Notes under the pieces: generated by a model
What the model was told of the DNA's origin: nothing
The model's database searches: none
The model's input: the letters and a program-made list of their open reading frames with translations, nothing else
Part shown: in pieces, positions 13,796 to 22,229 of the stretch
Layout of the letters: every line of letters begins with the position of its first letter
Numbering within the stretch: position 1 is the first letter of the stretch
Program-made: the position numbers and the translations under genes
Assembly: GCF_004025535.1 (NCBI RefSeq)
Contig: NZ_QJRG01000034.1
Span: 434,001 to 498,000, forward strand
Direction of reading: 5' to 3'
Length of the DNA stretch: 64,000 nt
Origin: Pseudomonas alkylphenolica
GTDB taxonomy: Bacteria; Pseudomonadota; Gammaproteobacteria; Pseudomonadales; Pseudomonadaceae

Positions 13796-14620
13796 ATGCC
13801 CCGTCTGCTTACCCCGCTATTGCTGCTGTGCCTGGCGTTTGCCAGCAGTGCCCAGGCCAGCTACATCACCCGTCAGTTGAACAAGCCCGTCCCCGGTGGC
13901 GTCGCAGTCGTCGACCTCGGCCCGGCGGCCCAGGCCCCCAGTGCGCGTTTTGACGGCAAGCCGGTACTGGTGGTCAGGGAGCAGGACAACTGGCTGGCCA
14001 TTGTCGGTTTGCCGCTGACGCAGAAGCCCGGCCAGGCACAGCTCACCCAGGGTACTCGCACGCTGACCTTCACCGTCGGCAGCAAGAAGTACCCTGAGCA
14101 ACGCATCACGTTGAAAAACAAGCGCCAGGTCAACCCCGACCCGGCCGACCTCAAACGCATCGATGCCGAGCTTGCCGAACAGATCAAGGCCTACCGCAGC
14201 TTCAGCCCCACCCTGCCGAGCAACCTGATCCTCGACAAACCGGTCAACGGCCCGCTGTCGAGCAAGTTCGGCGTACGTCGCTTCTTCAATGGCGAAGAAC
14301 GCAACCCGCATGCCGGGCTGGATTTCGCCGTGCCTGCCGGGACACCGATCAAGACACCGGCCAACGGCAAAGTGATTCTGGTCGGCAACTACTTCTTCAA
14401 CGGCAACACCGTCTTCGTCGACCATGGTCAGGGCTTCATCAGCATGTTCTGCCACATGTCGAAGATCGACGTGAAACCGGGCCAGCAACTCAGCCGTGGC
14501 GCGGTGGTCGGCCGGGTCGGTTCGACCGGTCGTGCCACCGGCCCGCACATGCACTGGAATATCAGCCTCAATGACGCCCGGGTTGATCCGGCAATTTTCA
14601 TCGGGGCATTCCAGCCCTGA
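13796..14620 (+). CDS. Periplasmic M23-family metallopeptidase
   Basis: A 274-residue exported protein: a Sec signal peptide (1-21, ending SSAQA), an N-terminal beta-rich region, and a C-terminal LytM/M23 domain (about 145-270). The zinc ligands of an active M23 enzyme are present: the His and Asp of NPHAGLDF, and the second His of GPHMHWN. It is therefore likely a peptidoglycan DD-endopeptidase rather than a degenerate EnvC/NlpD-type activator. There is no LysM domain. It is tightly coupled to xseA (3-bp gap) and ends in a strong terminator 20 bp after the stop. Confidence 0.9.
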   Translation: MPRLLTPLLLLCLAFASSAQASYITRQLNKPVPGGVAVVDLGPAAQAPSARFDGKPVLVVREQDNWLAIVGLPLTQKPGQAQLTQGTRTLTFTVGSKKYPEQRITLKNKRQVNPDPADLKRIDAELAEQIKAYRSFSPTLPSNLILDKPVNGPLSSKFGVRRFFNGEERNPHAGLDFAVPAGTPIKTPANGKVILVGNYFFNGNTVFVDHGQGFISMFCHMSKIDVKPGQQLSRGAVVGRVGSTGRATGPHMHWNISLNDARVDPAIFIGAFQP

Positions 14621-14639
14621 GCCCTGGCTTGCGCCAATC

Positions 14640-14670
14640 AAAAAGACCGCGCAACTGGCGCGGTCTTTTT
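14640..14670 (+). terminator. Intrinsic terminator after the xseA-M23 operon
   Basis: A perfect 13-bp stem (AAAAAGACCGCGC / GCGCGGTCTTTTT) with a five-base loop and a T run. Confidence 0.92.
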
Positions 14671-14776
14671 ATTTGCGAGCCGCTATAAAATCTCGACAAT
14701 TTTCACTTTTTAAGCATTCCTATCAATTTTCCATCAAGGCTTGCCATCTTTAACCCCACTGGTTAGGGTTGAAGCC

Positions 14777-14854
14777 ATGAAGACCTTTCACACCCTCATT
14801 CTGCTTCGTCAACATCGCAGCCTCTGCCTGGTCAGTGCACGACTACCAAGCTGA
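14777..14854 (+). CDS. Candidate leucine-rich leader peptide upstream of leuA
   Basis: A 25-codon frame beginning ATG at 14777 and ending TGA at 14852-14854, 77 bp before leuA and on the same strand. The peptide starts [16 protein letters not shown] and has six leucines among 25 residues. An AGGG sequence lies about ten bases before the ATG. This is the size, position and composition expected of a leucine-sensing leader such as leuL. I do not see a convincing antiterminator/terminator pair in the remaining 77 bp, so the mechanism (attenuation, Rho-dependent or none) is open. Not a characterised gene to my knowledge. Confidence 0.5.
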   Translation: MKTFHTLILLRQHRSLCLVSARLPS

Positions 14855-14931
14855 ATCGCGTCGCCTCGCCTTTTCATCTCGTTTTCGTACGGCAGGCCCT
14901 TTTCCAGGCCGCACACTCAAGGATTGCTTTC

Positions 14932-16605
14932 ATGACCATGCTCAAAGACCCTTCGAAAAAATACAGCGCCTTCCCTACGGTCAACTTGCCTGACCGCACC
15001 TGGCCATCGAAGACCATCACCCAGACCCCGATCTGGTGCAGCTCCGACCTGCGCGATGGTAACCAGTCGCTGATCGAGCCGATGGACGCGGCGAAAAAAC
15101 TGCGTTTCTGGAAAACCCTCGTCAGCGTTGGCGTGAAAGAAATCGAAGCATCGTTTCCGTCGGCTTCGCAGACCGATTTCGACTTCGTCCGCACCCTGAT
15201 CGAAGACGGCCACATTCCGGATGACACCACCATCCAGGTGCTGACCCAGGCCCGTGAAGATCTCATCGCCCGCACGTTCGAATCGCTGCGTGGTGCGAAA
15301 AAGGCCATTGTCCACCTGTACAACGCCACCAGCCCGTCGTTCCGCCGCATCGTCTTCAATCAGGACAAGCAAGGCGTGAAAGACATCGCGGTGAACGCGG
15401 CCAAGCTGTTCGTCAAATATGCCGCCCAGCAGCCGGAAACCCAGTGGACCTTCCAGTACTCGCCAGAGACCTTCAGCGCCACAGAACTGGAGTTCGCCAA
15501 AGAGGTGTGTGACGCAGTAATCGAGGTGTGGAACCCGACGCCTGAGCACAAAGTCATCCTCAACCTGCCGGCCACCGTTGAAGTCTCGACGCCAAACATC
15601 TATGCCGATCAGATCGAATGGTTCGGGCGCAACGTCAACCGTCGTGACAGCGTGATCATCAGCCTGCACACCCACAACGACCGTGGCACCGGCGTTGCCG
15701 CCACCGAGCTGGGCCTGATGGCCGGTGCCGACCGTGTCGAAGGCTGCCTGTTCGGCAACGGCGAGCGTACCGGCAACGTCGACCTGGTAACCCTGGCTTT
15801 GAACCTCTATACCCAGGGCCTGGATCCGCAGCTGGACTTCTCCGACATCGACGGCGTGCGCAAAGTCGTTGAAGAATGCAACCAGATCCCGGTGCACCCA
15901 CGCCATCCGTATGTTGGCGACCTGGTCCACACCGCATTTTCCGGCTCGCACCAGGATGCCATCCGCAAAGGCTTCACCCAACAGAAAGACGACGCCAAGT
16001 GGGAAGTGCCGTACTTGCCGATCGACCCGGCCGACATCGGCCGCAGCTACGAGGCGGTGATCCGCGTCAACAGCCAGTCGGGCAAAGGCGGCATCACCTA
16101 CCTGCTCGAGCAGGAATACGGCATCAGCCTGCCACGTCGCATGCAGATCGAGTTCAGCCAGGTCGTCCAGGGTGAAACCGATCGCCTGGGCCTGGAAATG
16201 ACTGCCCAGCAGATCTACAACCTGCTGCACCGTGAATACTTGCAAGCCAACTCCCCGTACGCGCTGGTCAGCCATCGCCTGCAGGAAGAAAACGGTAACA
16301 GCAAGGTTGAAGTCGAAGTGTCCAGCGAAGGTGAAACCACCCTGCACTGGCGCGGCAAGGGCAATGGTGCCCTCGAAGCCCTGGTGGCCGGTTTGCCAGT
16401 GGCCGTCGAGATCATGGACTATAACGAACACGCCATTGGTGCCGGCACCAACGCCAAAGCGGCTGCCTACATCGAACTGCGTGTGGCCGGCGGTCGTCCC
16501 GTGCACGGCGTAGGCATCGATGAGAACATCACCACCGCCAGCTTCAAGGCACTGTTCAGTGCACTGAACCGTTCCTTGAGCCAGCAGGCAGCAAAAGCGG
16601 CCTGA
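14932..16605 (+). CDS. leuA: 2-isopropylmalate synthase (long form)
   Basis: A 557-residue enzyme joining 2-ketoisovalerate and acetyl-CoA, the first committed step of leucine synthesis. The length and the N-terminus ([18 protein letters not shown]) mark the long LeuA class found in pseudomonads, distinct from the roughly 520-residue E. coli type. The catalytic TIM barrel has [12 protein letters not shown] and the metal-binding HTHNDRGTG. The C-terminal LeuA allosteric domain (about 420-550) has [14 protein letters not shown] and gives leucine feedback inhibition. AAGGA lies nine bases before the ATG. It is a single gene with its own terminator, preceded by the leucine-rich short ORF. Confidence 0.97.
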   Translation: MTMLKDPSKKYSAFPTVNLPDRTWPSKTITQTPIWCSSDLRDGNQSLIEPMDAAKKLRFWKTLVSVGVKEIEASFPSASQTDFDFVRTLIEDGHIPDDTTIQVLTQAREDLIARTFESLRGAKKAIVHLYNATSPSFRRIVFNQDKQGVKDIAVNAAKLFVKYAAQQPETQWTFQYSPETFSATELEFAKEVCDAVIEVWNPTPEHKVILNLPATVEVSTPNIYADQIEWFGRNVNRRDSVIISLHTHNDRGTGVAATELGLMAGADRVEGCLFGNGERTGNVDLVTLALNLYTQGLDPQLDFSDIDGVRKVVEECNQIPVHPRHPYVGDLVHTAFSGSHQDAIRKGFTQQKDDAKWEVPYLPIDPADIGRSYEAVIRVNSQSGKGGITYLLEQEYGISLPRRMQIEFSQVVQGETDRLGLEMTAQQIYNLLHREYLQANSPYALVSHRLQEENGNSKVEVEVSSEGETTLHWRGKGNGALEALVAGLPVAVEIMDYNEHAIGAGTNAKAAAYIELRVAGGRPVHGVGIDENITTASFKALFSALNRSLSQQAAKAA

Positions 16606-16607
16606 AA

Positions 16608-16638
16608 AAAAGCCCGCCCCTGAACGGGGCGGGCTTTT
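16608..16638. terminator. Bidirectional terminator between leuA and the monalysin-like genes
   Basis: GCCCGCCCC and GGGGCGGGC flanking a five-base loop, with an A run on the left and a T run on the right. It ends leuA transcripts on + and toxin-operon transcripts on -. The stop of the toxin gene lies only seven bases beyond it. Confidence 0.92.
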
Positions 16639-16644
16639 CTGTAA

Positions 16645-17379
16645 TCAGTAACGCGCACCAGGCTTGTTAATCGCACTGAAACTTAACAGCCAGCGACCGG
16701 AGTTCTGCTCAACGTCATACCCGTCCATCAACACCGCCTGCTGAATTTCCTCCCACCCCAGCGGTGCGCAGGAGTTTCCAGAAGCTACCGGCACGATGGT
16801 ATCGGATGCAATTGACGTCAGAAAAAACAGGTGTTCCCTGCCATCTATTTCCCGCACTTTGCTGTACTTGAAGAAATCCGCATACTTGCCCGCCGACGTT
16901 GCGCAGTGGGCGTAAACAATGTGCATCTGGTAGATATTGAACACACCAGGCCCTTCCATCTCCATCTTGCGGGTTCGCGTCGTGGAGCCATGCACACCTT
17001 CGGTTTGGCTGACCGAGAGTTTAAGGCTGGCTGAGCTTGCAGTAACAAAGCCGGCACCTAGGCTTATTTCGGTTTCTACCGTAGTTGAGAAAGAACTGCT
17101 GTAGCCCTTGGTGACGGCAAGTTCCTGAGTGTGCTTTACTTTGGTTGGCACCCGAACCGTGACCAGATGATCAAGATAGGCAAACACCGGCACGCTGAAA
17201 GTCATCCAGTTTTGATGTCCGATTCTCATATCACCACATACGGTGCTACCCAACACCCAACAACCAGGTTTAACCTCTTCACCCGAGGTGCCAAATAGGT
17301 AATTTTCAATTTTATAGTTACCTTTCTGATGAGGAAAGTAACCAATTTCCCTGACCATTTTCTTATCGATATAACTCAT
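16645..17379 (-). CDS. Monalysin-like beta-pore-forming toxin, pore-competent member
   Basis: A 244-residue protein resembling monalysin, the aerolysin-class toxin P. entomophila uses against insect gut. Shared landmarks, compared from memory, are KGNYKIENYLFG (19-30), KPGCWV (37-42), GHQNW...PVFAYL (54-69), IYQMHIVYAH (149-158) and APLGW near the C-terminus. Residues about 92-141 alternate Ser/Thr and hydrophobics (SFSTTVETEISLGAGF, SASLKLSVSQ), as expected of a membrane-inserting hairpin. There is no signal peptide, also true of monalysin. I chose the ATG at 17379 because GGAGG lies eight bases upstream. ATGs at 17448 and 17478 would add 23 or 33 residues and overlap the gene before; with the chosen start there is little room for a propeptide like that of monalysin. 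Second gene of the pair, it ends seven bases from a terminator. Toxicity is inferred. Confidence 0.8.
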   Translation of the reverse strand: MSYIDKKMVREIGYFPHQKGNYKIENYLFGTSGEEVKPGCWVLGSTVCGDMRIGHQNWMTFSVPVFAYLDHLVTVRVPTKVKHTQELAVTKGYSSSFSTTVETEISLGAGFVTASSASLKLSVSQTEGVHGSTTRTRKMEMEGPGVFNIYQMHIVYAHCATSAGKYADFFKYSKVREIDGREHLFFLTSIASDTIVPVASGNSCAPLGWEEIQQAVLMDGYDVEQNSGRWLLSFSAINKPGARY

Positions 17380-17410
17380 AGAGAACGCCTCCATCTTCCT
17401 TGAGTGTGCG

Positions 17411-18097
17411 TCAGTAACAATGACTGCTTGATTGGCTTGCTGTTTCATCGAACTGCCACGTTTCTTTTGCAACGCCATCCAGCACCCGCGTCTTTATCGT
17501 GCCCCATTCCAGCGGGTCAACAGCATGCCTGGCCTGTATTGCGAAGCCTCTAACCAGTGCGACAGAAGAGACAAGGACGGATTGACCACCCGCCTCGCAA
17601 AATACGCTTGCGATCCCCGGATCGGCCTTGACCATTTTGAGCGAATCAGCCAGCGGCCGATGCACATAAGCCATGTGCACCTGATACACCGCGTAGGGCT
17701 CGACTCCGTCCAGGTAAATATCTTCGAATATCTGACCTGGCGCCGCCCATAACGTCGTTGCTGGCACACCACTGACTATTTGCGAGAGCCCATTGACGCG
17801 CTCGACAGCAGGGGGAAATGCAAATGGCATCGCCAGGTCCGATAAGAAGTGAGTACTAAACCCGGTACTGAATGCCTGACGCTGAATGTAGACATCGTTA
17901 CTACTGCCCTTCGCCGCTCCACAATAAACAAGGTAGGCGTATATAGGTCGGGTAAAACATTTCACAACACGCCCAGCGATAGTCATGTTGCCGACTACTG
18001 TCTGCCCTTTTACCCAGCAACCCGGTTTGGGCTCGCTCGATCCAAACAAGTATTTTTCAATACTGTAGGACCCTTTGAATACTTCTGGACTGTCCAT
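17411..18097 (-). CDS. Monalysin-like paralogue with a divergent central segment
   Basis: A 228-residue protein, first gene of the tandem pair. It matches its neighbour at KGSYSIEKYLFG (8-19), KPGCWVKGQTV (24-34), RPIYAYL (50-56), VYQVHMAYVH (137-146) and DPLEW near the C-terminus, with nearly equal spacing (Cys27 to Tyr138 here, Cys40 to Tyr150 in the partner). It is thus a full-length paralogue, not a fragment. Between about 76 and 131 the Ser/Thr alternation is gone, replaced by a hydrophobic proline-containing stretch (FLSDLAMPFAFPPAVE). Pore formation by this protein alone seems unlikely; partner, chaperone-like or inhibitory roles are possible. The ATG at 18097 is the only usable start, since an in-frame TAG lies 12 codons upstream. 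The ribosome binding site (GAGA) is weak. It is 31 bp from the next gene, so co-transcribed. Confidence 0.72.
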   Translation of the reverse strand: MDSPEVFKGSYSIEKYLFGSSEPKPGCWVKGQTVVGNMTIAGRVVKCFTRPIYAYLVYCGAAKGSSNDVYIQRQAFSTGFSTHFLSDLAMPFAFPPAVERVNGLSQIVSGVPATTLWAAPGQIFEDIYLDGVEPYAVYQVHMAYVHRPLADSLKMVKADPGIASVFCEAGGQSVLVSSVALVRGFAIQARHAVDPLEWGTIKTRVLDGVAKETWQFDETASQSSSHCY

Positions 18098-18150
18098 GTC
18101 TGGTTTCTCTGTTTGCCCATCGCAGTCGAGAAACTAACAACCCTGATCAC

Positions 18151-18212
18151 GCGTACGCAGCCGGAGCACTTTCCTTGGTACTGCCACTTCACCGCGTATC
18201 CGACTTCTACGC
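18151..18212 (-). promoter_or_regulatory. Candidate operator region of the monalysin-like operon
   Basis: Between the eda terminator and the first toxin gene there are a GCGTA-N9-TACGC inverted repeat (18194-18212) and a second GCGTACGC palindrome (18151-18158). On the minus strand a TTGACC box starts at about 18219, but no well-spaced -10 box follows. These repeated half-sites may bind a regulator. This is a weak call based on sequence symmetry alone. Confidence 0.3.
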
Positions 18213-18233
18213 AGGTCAACATTTCAAACAGGC

Positions 18234-18262
18234 AAAAAAAAGGGGCGCTGACCAAGCGCCCC
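18234..18262 (-). terminator. Intrinsic terminator of the zwf-pgl-eda operon
   Basis: GGGGCGCT and AGCGCCCC with a five-base loop, followed on the minus strand by eight T residues. It isolates the downstream toxin genes from eda transcription. Confidence 0.93.
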
Positions 18263-18293
18263 ATAAGCCGTAAAGCACACAACAAATTCAGTT

Positions 18294-18968
18294 TCAGTCC
18301 AGCAAGGCCAGCGCCTCGGCACTGCAGGCTTCGATCTTTGCCCACTCGCCATTCTTGATCCAGCCACTGTCCAGCATCCAGGTGCCGCCCACGCACATCA
18401 CATTGGCCAGTGCCATGTAATTGCGCACGTTGCCCGGGTTGACTCCGCCGGTCGGGCAAAAGCGCACGTCGCCAAACGGGCCGGCGAAGGCCTTGATGGC
18501 CGCTACCCCGCCGCTGATTTCCGCCGGGAACAGCTTGAAGCGGCGATAGCCCAAGGCATAGCCCATCATCAGTTCCGACGGTGTGCTGATGCCTGGCAGC
18601 AACGGCACATCGCTTTCCACGCCGGCCTTGAGGATGTCCTCGGTGATACCCGGGGTGACCACAAACTGCGCCCCCGCAGCTTCTACGGCCGCAAACATTT
18701 TGCGATCAAGGACCGTACCGGCGCCTACGCACAGCTCCGGCCGCTGTTCACGCAGCACCTGGATGGCTTTCAGGCCATGCTCCGAGCGCAGCGTCACTTC
18801 CAGCGTCCTGATGCCACCGGCAGCCAAGGCATCGGCCAGCGGCAGGATGTCTGCTTCGCGAGCGATGGTGATCACCGGCAGAATGCGCGCCTGGGTGCAG
18901 ATCTGGTCGATCCGGGCAATTTTATCGGCCATGGAAACTCCCGGCTGCTTCAGTTCATGGGTGGTCAT
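18294..18968 (-). CDS. eda: KDPG/KHG aldolase (2-dehydro-3-deoxy-phosphogluconate aldolase)
   Basis: The last Entner-Doudoroff enzyme, splitting KDPG to pyruvate and glyceraldehyde 3-phosphate. It has 224 residues. The Schiff-base lysine is Lys145 in RRFKLFPAE, the catalytic glutamate is in the TLEVTLRSEHG region, and the phosphate site is CPTGGVNPGN. I chose the ATG at 18968, with AAGGA about ten bases upstream. An ATG at 18989 overlapping the pgl stop (ATGA) is also possible and would add seven residues. Third gene of zwf-pgl-eda. Confidence 0.97.
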   Translation of the reverse strand: MTTHELKQPGVSMADKIARIDQICTQARILPVITIAREADILPLADALAAGGIRTLEVTLRSEHGLKAIQVLREQRPELCVGAGTVLDRKMFAAVEAAGAQFVVTPGITEDILKAGVESDVPLLPGISTPSELMMGYALGYRRFKLFPAEISGGVAAIKAFAGPFGDVRFCPTGGVNPGNVRNYMALANVMCVGGTWMLDSGWIKNGEWAKIEACSAEALALLD

Positions 18969-18985
18969 AACAGCGGATCCTTGGC

Positions 18986-19699
18986 TCATGGGCACCAGTA
19001 AATATCCAGAGGGTCGTGTAAAAAGGCGCGAATCGGCATTTCAGCAAGGTCAGCACCTGCCAGCGCGGCGCGCAGGGTAGCGAGTTTGCCCGGGCCTTGC
19101 ACAGACAAGGCAGTAAAGCCGGCGGTTGCCAGCAAGGCGCGGGTCATGCTCAGGCGCTGATGGGGCACCGTCGGCGCCAGCATCGGCAGGCAGCGCCGGG
19201 TGCCAAGCGGGTTGAGCCCTTCCTTAAGGTCAGGGCTATTGGGGAACAGCGACGCCGTGTGACCGTCATCGCCCATACCCAACACCAGTGCATCAATGCC
19301 CGGCAGTTCAGCCAGGGCCTGATCGGCGTCCAGTGCGGCCGCCTCCAGGTTGGCCGCACTGCGATAAAGATTCAGGAAGCGCGCCTTGGCCGCGTTACCG
19401 GTCAACAGATGACGCTTGAGCAGCCCGGCATTGCTGTCGGCATGCTCGACCGGCACCCAGCGCTCATCAGCCAAGGTCACCAGCACCTTCGACCACGCCA
19501 AAGGCTGCCTGGCCAGGGCTTCAAAGAATGCCACCGGGCTGCGACCGCCAGACACCACCAGAGTCGCCTCGCCTTTACTGGCGATGACCGCCTCCAGTCG
19601 CCGGGCAACATCGTTAGCCAGCCCGGTCGCCAGCTGCGGCGCAGAATCAAAGGCGTGTGCCGTCACATTCGCTGGCAGTTGCAATTCAGATATCGCCAT
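18986..19699 (-). CDS. pgl: 6-phosphogluconolactonase
   Basis: A DevB-type lactonase of 237 residues that hydrolyses 6-phosphogluconolactone from Zwf. Family landmarks are [14 protein letters not shown] near residue 55, LADERWVP, and [13 protein letters not shown] (phosphate and substrate site). The ATG at 19699 has GGAGG seven bases upstream and lies inside the end of zwf (14-bp overlap), so translation is coupled. Earlier ATGs at 19717/19714 are less well placed. Confidence 0.96.
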   Translation of the reverse strand: MAISELQLPANVTAHAFDSAPQLATGLANDVARRLEAVIASKGEATLVVSGGRSPVAFFEALARQPLAWSKVLVTLADERWVPVEHADSNAGLLKRHLLTGNAAKARFLNLYRSAANLEAAALDADQALAELPGIDALVLGMGDDGHTASLFPNSPDLKEGLNPLGTRRCLPMLAPTVPHQRLSMTRALLATAGFTALSVQGPGKLATLRAALAGADLAEMPIRAFLHDPLDIYWCP

Positions 19700-21155
19700 A
19701 CCAAGACCTCCCATCACGGGTAATCAGTGCAATCGAGCTCATCGGCCCCCAGGAACCCGCCGCGTAGGGCTTGGGCATATCGCCGCTTTTCTTCCAGCCG
19801 GCGATCAACTGGTCGCACCACTTCCACGCGTATTCAATTTCGTCTTTGCGCACAAACAGGTTCTGATTGCCGCGCATCACTTCCAGCAACAAACGCTCGT
19901 AGGCATCCGGGATCCGTGCACTGCGCCAGGTGTCGGAAAAATTCAGCTGCAACGGGCCGCTGCGCAGTTGCATGCCTTTGTCCAGGCCCTGCTCCTTGGT
20001 CATCACCCGCAACGAGATGCCTTCGTCCGGCTGCAGGCGAATGATCAGCTTGTTACCGATCTGCAAACGCTGTTCCGGGGCGAAGATGTAGTGCGGGGTT
20101 TCCTTGAAGTGGATGACAATCTGCGACAGCTTTTGCGGCATGCGCTTGCCGGTACGCAGGTAGAACGGCACCCCGGCCCAGCGCCAGTTGCGGATATCGG
20201 CGCGCAGAGCCACAAAGGTTTCGGTATCGCTCTGCGCGTTGGCGTTGTCCTCTTCCAGATAACCGGGCACCGACGTGCCTTCGCTGTAGCCGGCGATGTA
20301 CTGGCCACGCACCACACAGGTGCTCAGGCTTTCGCCGGTGATCGGCGCCAGGGCTTTGAGCACCTTGACCTTCTCGTCGCGGATGCTGTCGGCCGACAGG
20401 TCGCTGGGCGGGTCCATGGCAATCAGGCAAAGCAGCTGCAACAGGTGGTTCTGAATCATGTCGCGCAACTGCCCGGCCTTGTCGAAATAGCCCCAGCGCC
20501 CCTCGATCCCGACCTTTTCGGCCACGGTGATTTCAACGTGGGAGATCGAATTCTGGTTCCACTGGGTTTCGAACAGGCTGTTGGCAAAGCGCAAGGCGAT
20601 CAGGTTCTGTACGGTTTCCTTGCCCAGGTAGTGATCGATGCGATACACGCGATTTTCCGGAAAGTACTGCGCTACCGCATCGTTAACCCGACGTGAAGAC
20701 TCCAGGTCATGACCGATGGGCTTCTCCAGCACGACCCGGGTCCGCGCAGCAAGGCCGACCTTGTCAAGGTTCTCGCAGATGCCGCCGTACACTGCCGCAG
20801 GCGTGGCGAAGTAAGCGATCAGCTGGCTGTTGAGATCGACCTGCCCGGCCAGCAACGCATAGTCCTCGGCCTTTAGAAAGTCCACGTGCACATAGCGCAA
20901 GCGCGCCAGAAAGCGCTGCAACACCAGGGCCTCGACCTGTCCGGACGGCACGAACGCCTGCAGGCTCGCTTCAATCGACGCCAGATGCTCTTCGGCACTG
21001 CCGGGCTCACGCGCCAGGGCCAGCACGCGGGTATCGGCATGCAGCAGGTCGGCGCGATCCAGCTGATAGAGCGCCGGAAACAGCTTGCGCAAGGCCAGGT
21101 CGCCAAGGGCGCCAAACAGGGCAAAGGTGCAAGGTTCAACGCTGATCGATGCCAT
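19686..21155 (-). CDS. zwf: Glucose-6-phosphate 1-dehydrogenase
   Basis: It oxidises glucose 6-phosphate to 6-phosphogluconolactone, feeding the Entner-Doudoroff pathway. It has 489 residues. The N-terminal coenzyme motif is [15 protein letters not shown], a variant of the common GASGDLA. The substrate-binding motif is RIDHYLGKE with its catalytic His, and EKPIGHD is also present. Pseudomonads usually carry several zwf genes; the place next to hexR, pgl and eda identifies the main glucose-inducible copy (zwfA/zwf-1). The ATG at 21155 starts [15 protein letters not shown]; 15 further in-frame residues upstream look non-coding. Confidence 0.97.
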   Translation of the reverse strand: MASISVEPCTFALFGALGDLALRKLFPALYQLDRADLLHADTRVLALAREPGSAEEHLASIEASLQAFVPSGQVEALVLQRFLARLRYVHVDFLKAEDYALLAGQVDLNSQLIAYFATPAAVYGGICENLDKVGLAARTRVVLEKPIGHDLESSRRVNDAVAQYFPENRVYRIDHYLGKETVQNLIALRFANSLFETQWNQNSISHVEITVAEKVGIEGRWGYFDKAGQLRDMIQNHLLQLLCLIAMDPPSDLSADSIRDEKVKVLKALAPITGESLSTCVVRGQYIAGYSEGTSVPGYLEEDNANAQSDTETFVALRADIRNWRWAGVPFYLRTGKRMPQKLSQIVIHFKETPHYIFAPEQRLQIGNKLIIRLQPDEGISLRVMTKEQGLDKGMQLRSGPLQLNFSDTWRSARIPDAYERLLLEVMRGNQNLFVRKDEIEYAWKWCDQLIAGWKKSGDMPKPYAAGSWGPMSSIALITRDGRSWYGDI

Positions 21156-21220
21156 GATGTTGGTTCTTTTATCAAGTTGACGTAGAAATACCGGTTTCAA
21201 ACCGAGTTTTCAAGGGGTAA

Positions 21221-21236
21221 TGTAGTAAAAACAACA
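21221..21236. promoter_or_regulatory. HexR operator in the zwf/hexR divergent promoter
   Basis: TGTAGTAAAAACAACA, an imperfect palindrome, lies 66 bp before zwf and 124 bp before hexR. On the other strand it reads TTGT-N7-ACAT, one base from the published P. putida HexR pattern TTGT-N7/8-ACAA. KDPG is the known inducer that releases HexR. Placement and match support the call; no footprint data are available here. Confidence 0.7.
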
Positions 21237-21359
21237 ACATTACGTCTGACAAACAGATTCAAGTGGTGTGCCATTCATGCCATCAGTACGATAGGCCACC
21301 GTGTCACACGCCCGCCGCTGTCGGCTGCGGGCTGTCTCATCGACCCAAGGACCCTACCC

Positions 21360-22229
21360 ATGGACCGCGTGCGAAATCTCCTGGAGCAGATCCAGGGACG
21401 CCTCGAAGAACTGAACAAGGCTGAGCGCAAAGTCGCCGAAGTCATCCTGCTCAACCCCCAGCAAGCCACCCGTTTCAGCATTGCAGCCCTGGCCCAGGCG
21501 GCCAAGGTCAGTGAACCGACGGTCAACCGCTTCTGCCGCTCGTTCGGCGTCAGCGGCTACCCGGAGCTCAAACTGCAACTGGCGCAAAGCCTGGCCAGCG
21601 GCGCTGCGTATGTCAGCCGTGCAGTCGAAGCCGACGACGATCCTGCGTCCTACACGCAAAAGATCTTCGGCAGCGCCATTGCCTCGCTCGACAGCGCCTG
21701 CCAGCAGCTCGATCCACAACTGATCAGCCGTGCTGTCGACATGCTGATCCAGGCCCGGCAGATCCACTTTTTCGGCCTCGGTGCTTCCGCGCCGGTGGCG
21801 CTGGATGCCCAGCACAAGTTTTTCCGTTTCAACCTGGCCGTTTCGGCCCATGCCGACGTACTCATGCAACGCATGCTGGCGTCGGTCGCCCACACCGGCG
21901 AGCTGTTCGTGATCATCTCCTACACCGGGCGCACCCGCGAACTGGTCGAGGTGGCACGCCTGGCCCGGGAAAACGGCGCCTCGGTACTCGGCCTGACCGC
22001 CGCCGACTCGCCACTGGCCAAAGCCAGCAGCCTGAGCCTGAACATCCCGCTTCCGGAAGACACCGACATTTATATGCCGATGACTTCGCGAATCATCCAG
22101 CTGACCGTGCTCGATGTACTGGCCACCGGCATGACCCTGCGCCGTGGCGTGGACTTCCAGCCGCACCTGCGCAAGATCAAGGAAAGCCTCAACGCCAGCC
22201 GTTACCCGGTCGACGACGAACTCAACTGA
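21360..22229 (+). CDS. hexR: HexR, RpiR-family repressor of glucose catabolism
   Basis: A 289-residue repressor with an N-terminal RpiR helix-turn-helix (about 1-77, [19 protein letters not shown]) and a C-terminal SIS sugar-phosphate domain (about 120-255, [19 protein letters not shown] and [10 protein letters not shown]). It binds KDPG and controls zwf-pgl-eda, edd-glk and gap. It is divergent from zwf with an operator between them, and its stop overlaps that of the mutarotase gene by eight bases (convergent). Confidence 0.96.
   Translation: MDRVRNLLEQIQGRLEELNKAERKVAEVILLNPQQATRFSIAALAQAAKVSEPTVNRFCRSFGVSGYPELKLQLAQSLASGAAYVSRAVEADDDPASYTQKIFGSAIASLDSACQQLDPQLISRAVDMLIQARQIHFFGLGASAPVALDAQHKFFRFNLAVSAHADVLMQRMLASVAHTGELFVIISYTGRTRELVEVARLARENGASVLGLTAADSPLAKASSLSLNIPLPEDTDIYMPMTSRIIQLTVLDVLATGMTLRRGVDFQPHLRKIKESLNASRYPVDDELN

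Larger units (their letters stand above)
16640..18233. other. Accessory insert carrying two monalysin-like genes
   Basis: This stretch lies between the leuA terminator and the eda terminator, two genes that I recall as adjacent in P. putida. It is visibly richer in A/T than both flanks (for example 17281-17400) and uses AT-ending codons that the neighbours avoid. It holds two genes on the minus strand and about 135 bp of upstream sequence. I see no integrase, transposase, tRNA or direct repeat at its ends. Horizontal gain is inferred from composition and position. Confidence 0.7.

Noticed and set aside
14855..14931. Intrinsic attenuator terminator between the short Leu-rich ORF and leuA
   Set aside because: The best pairing found (around GGCAGGCCC-TTTT-CCAGGCC) is poorly complementary and lacks a U-tract.
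17411..18097. First monalysin-like gene as a truncated or frameshifted fragment of the second
   Set aside because: Its conserved motifs run the full length with nearly the same spacing as the neighbour, and the frame is intact.
18010..18222. 70-codon frame overlapping the start of the first monalysin-like gene, with a CxxC motif
   Set aside because: It begins only 12 bases after the T-tract of the eda terminator, leaving no room for a promoter, and it overlaps the better-supported toxin gene in another frame.
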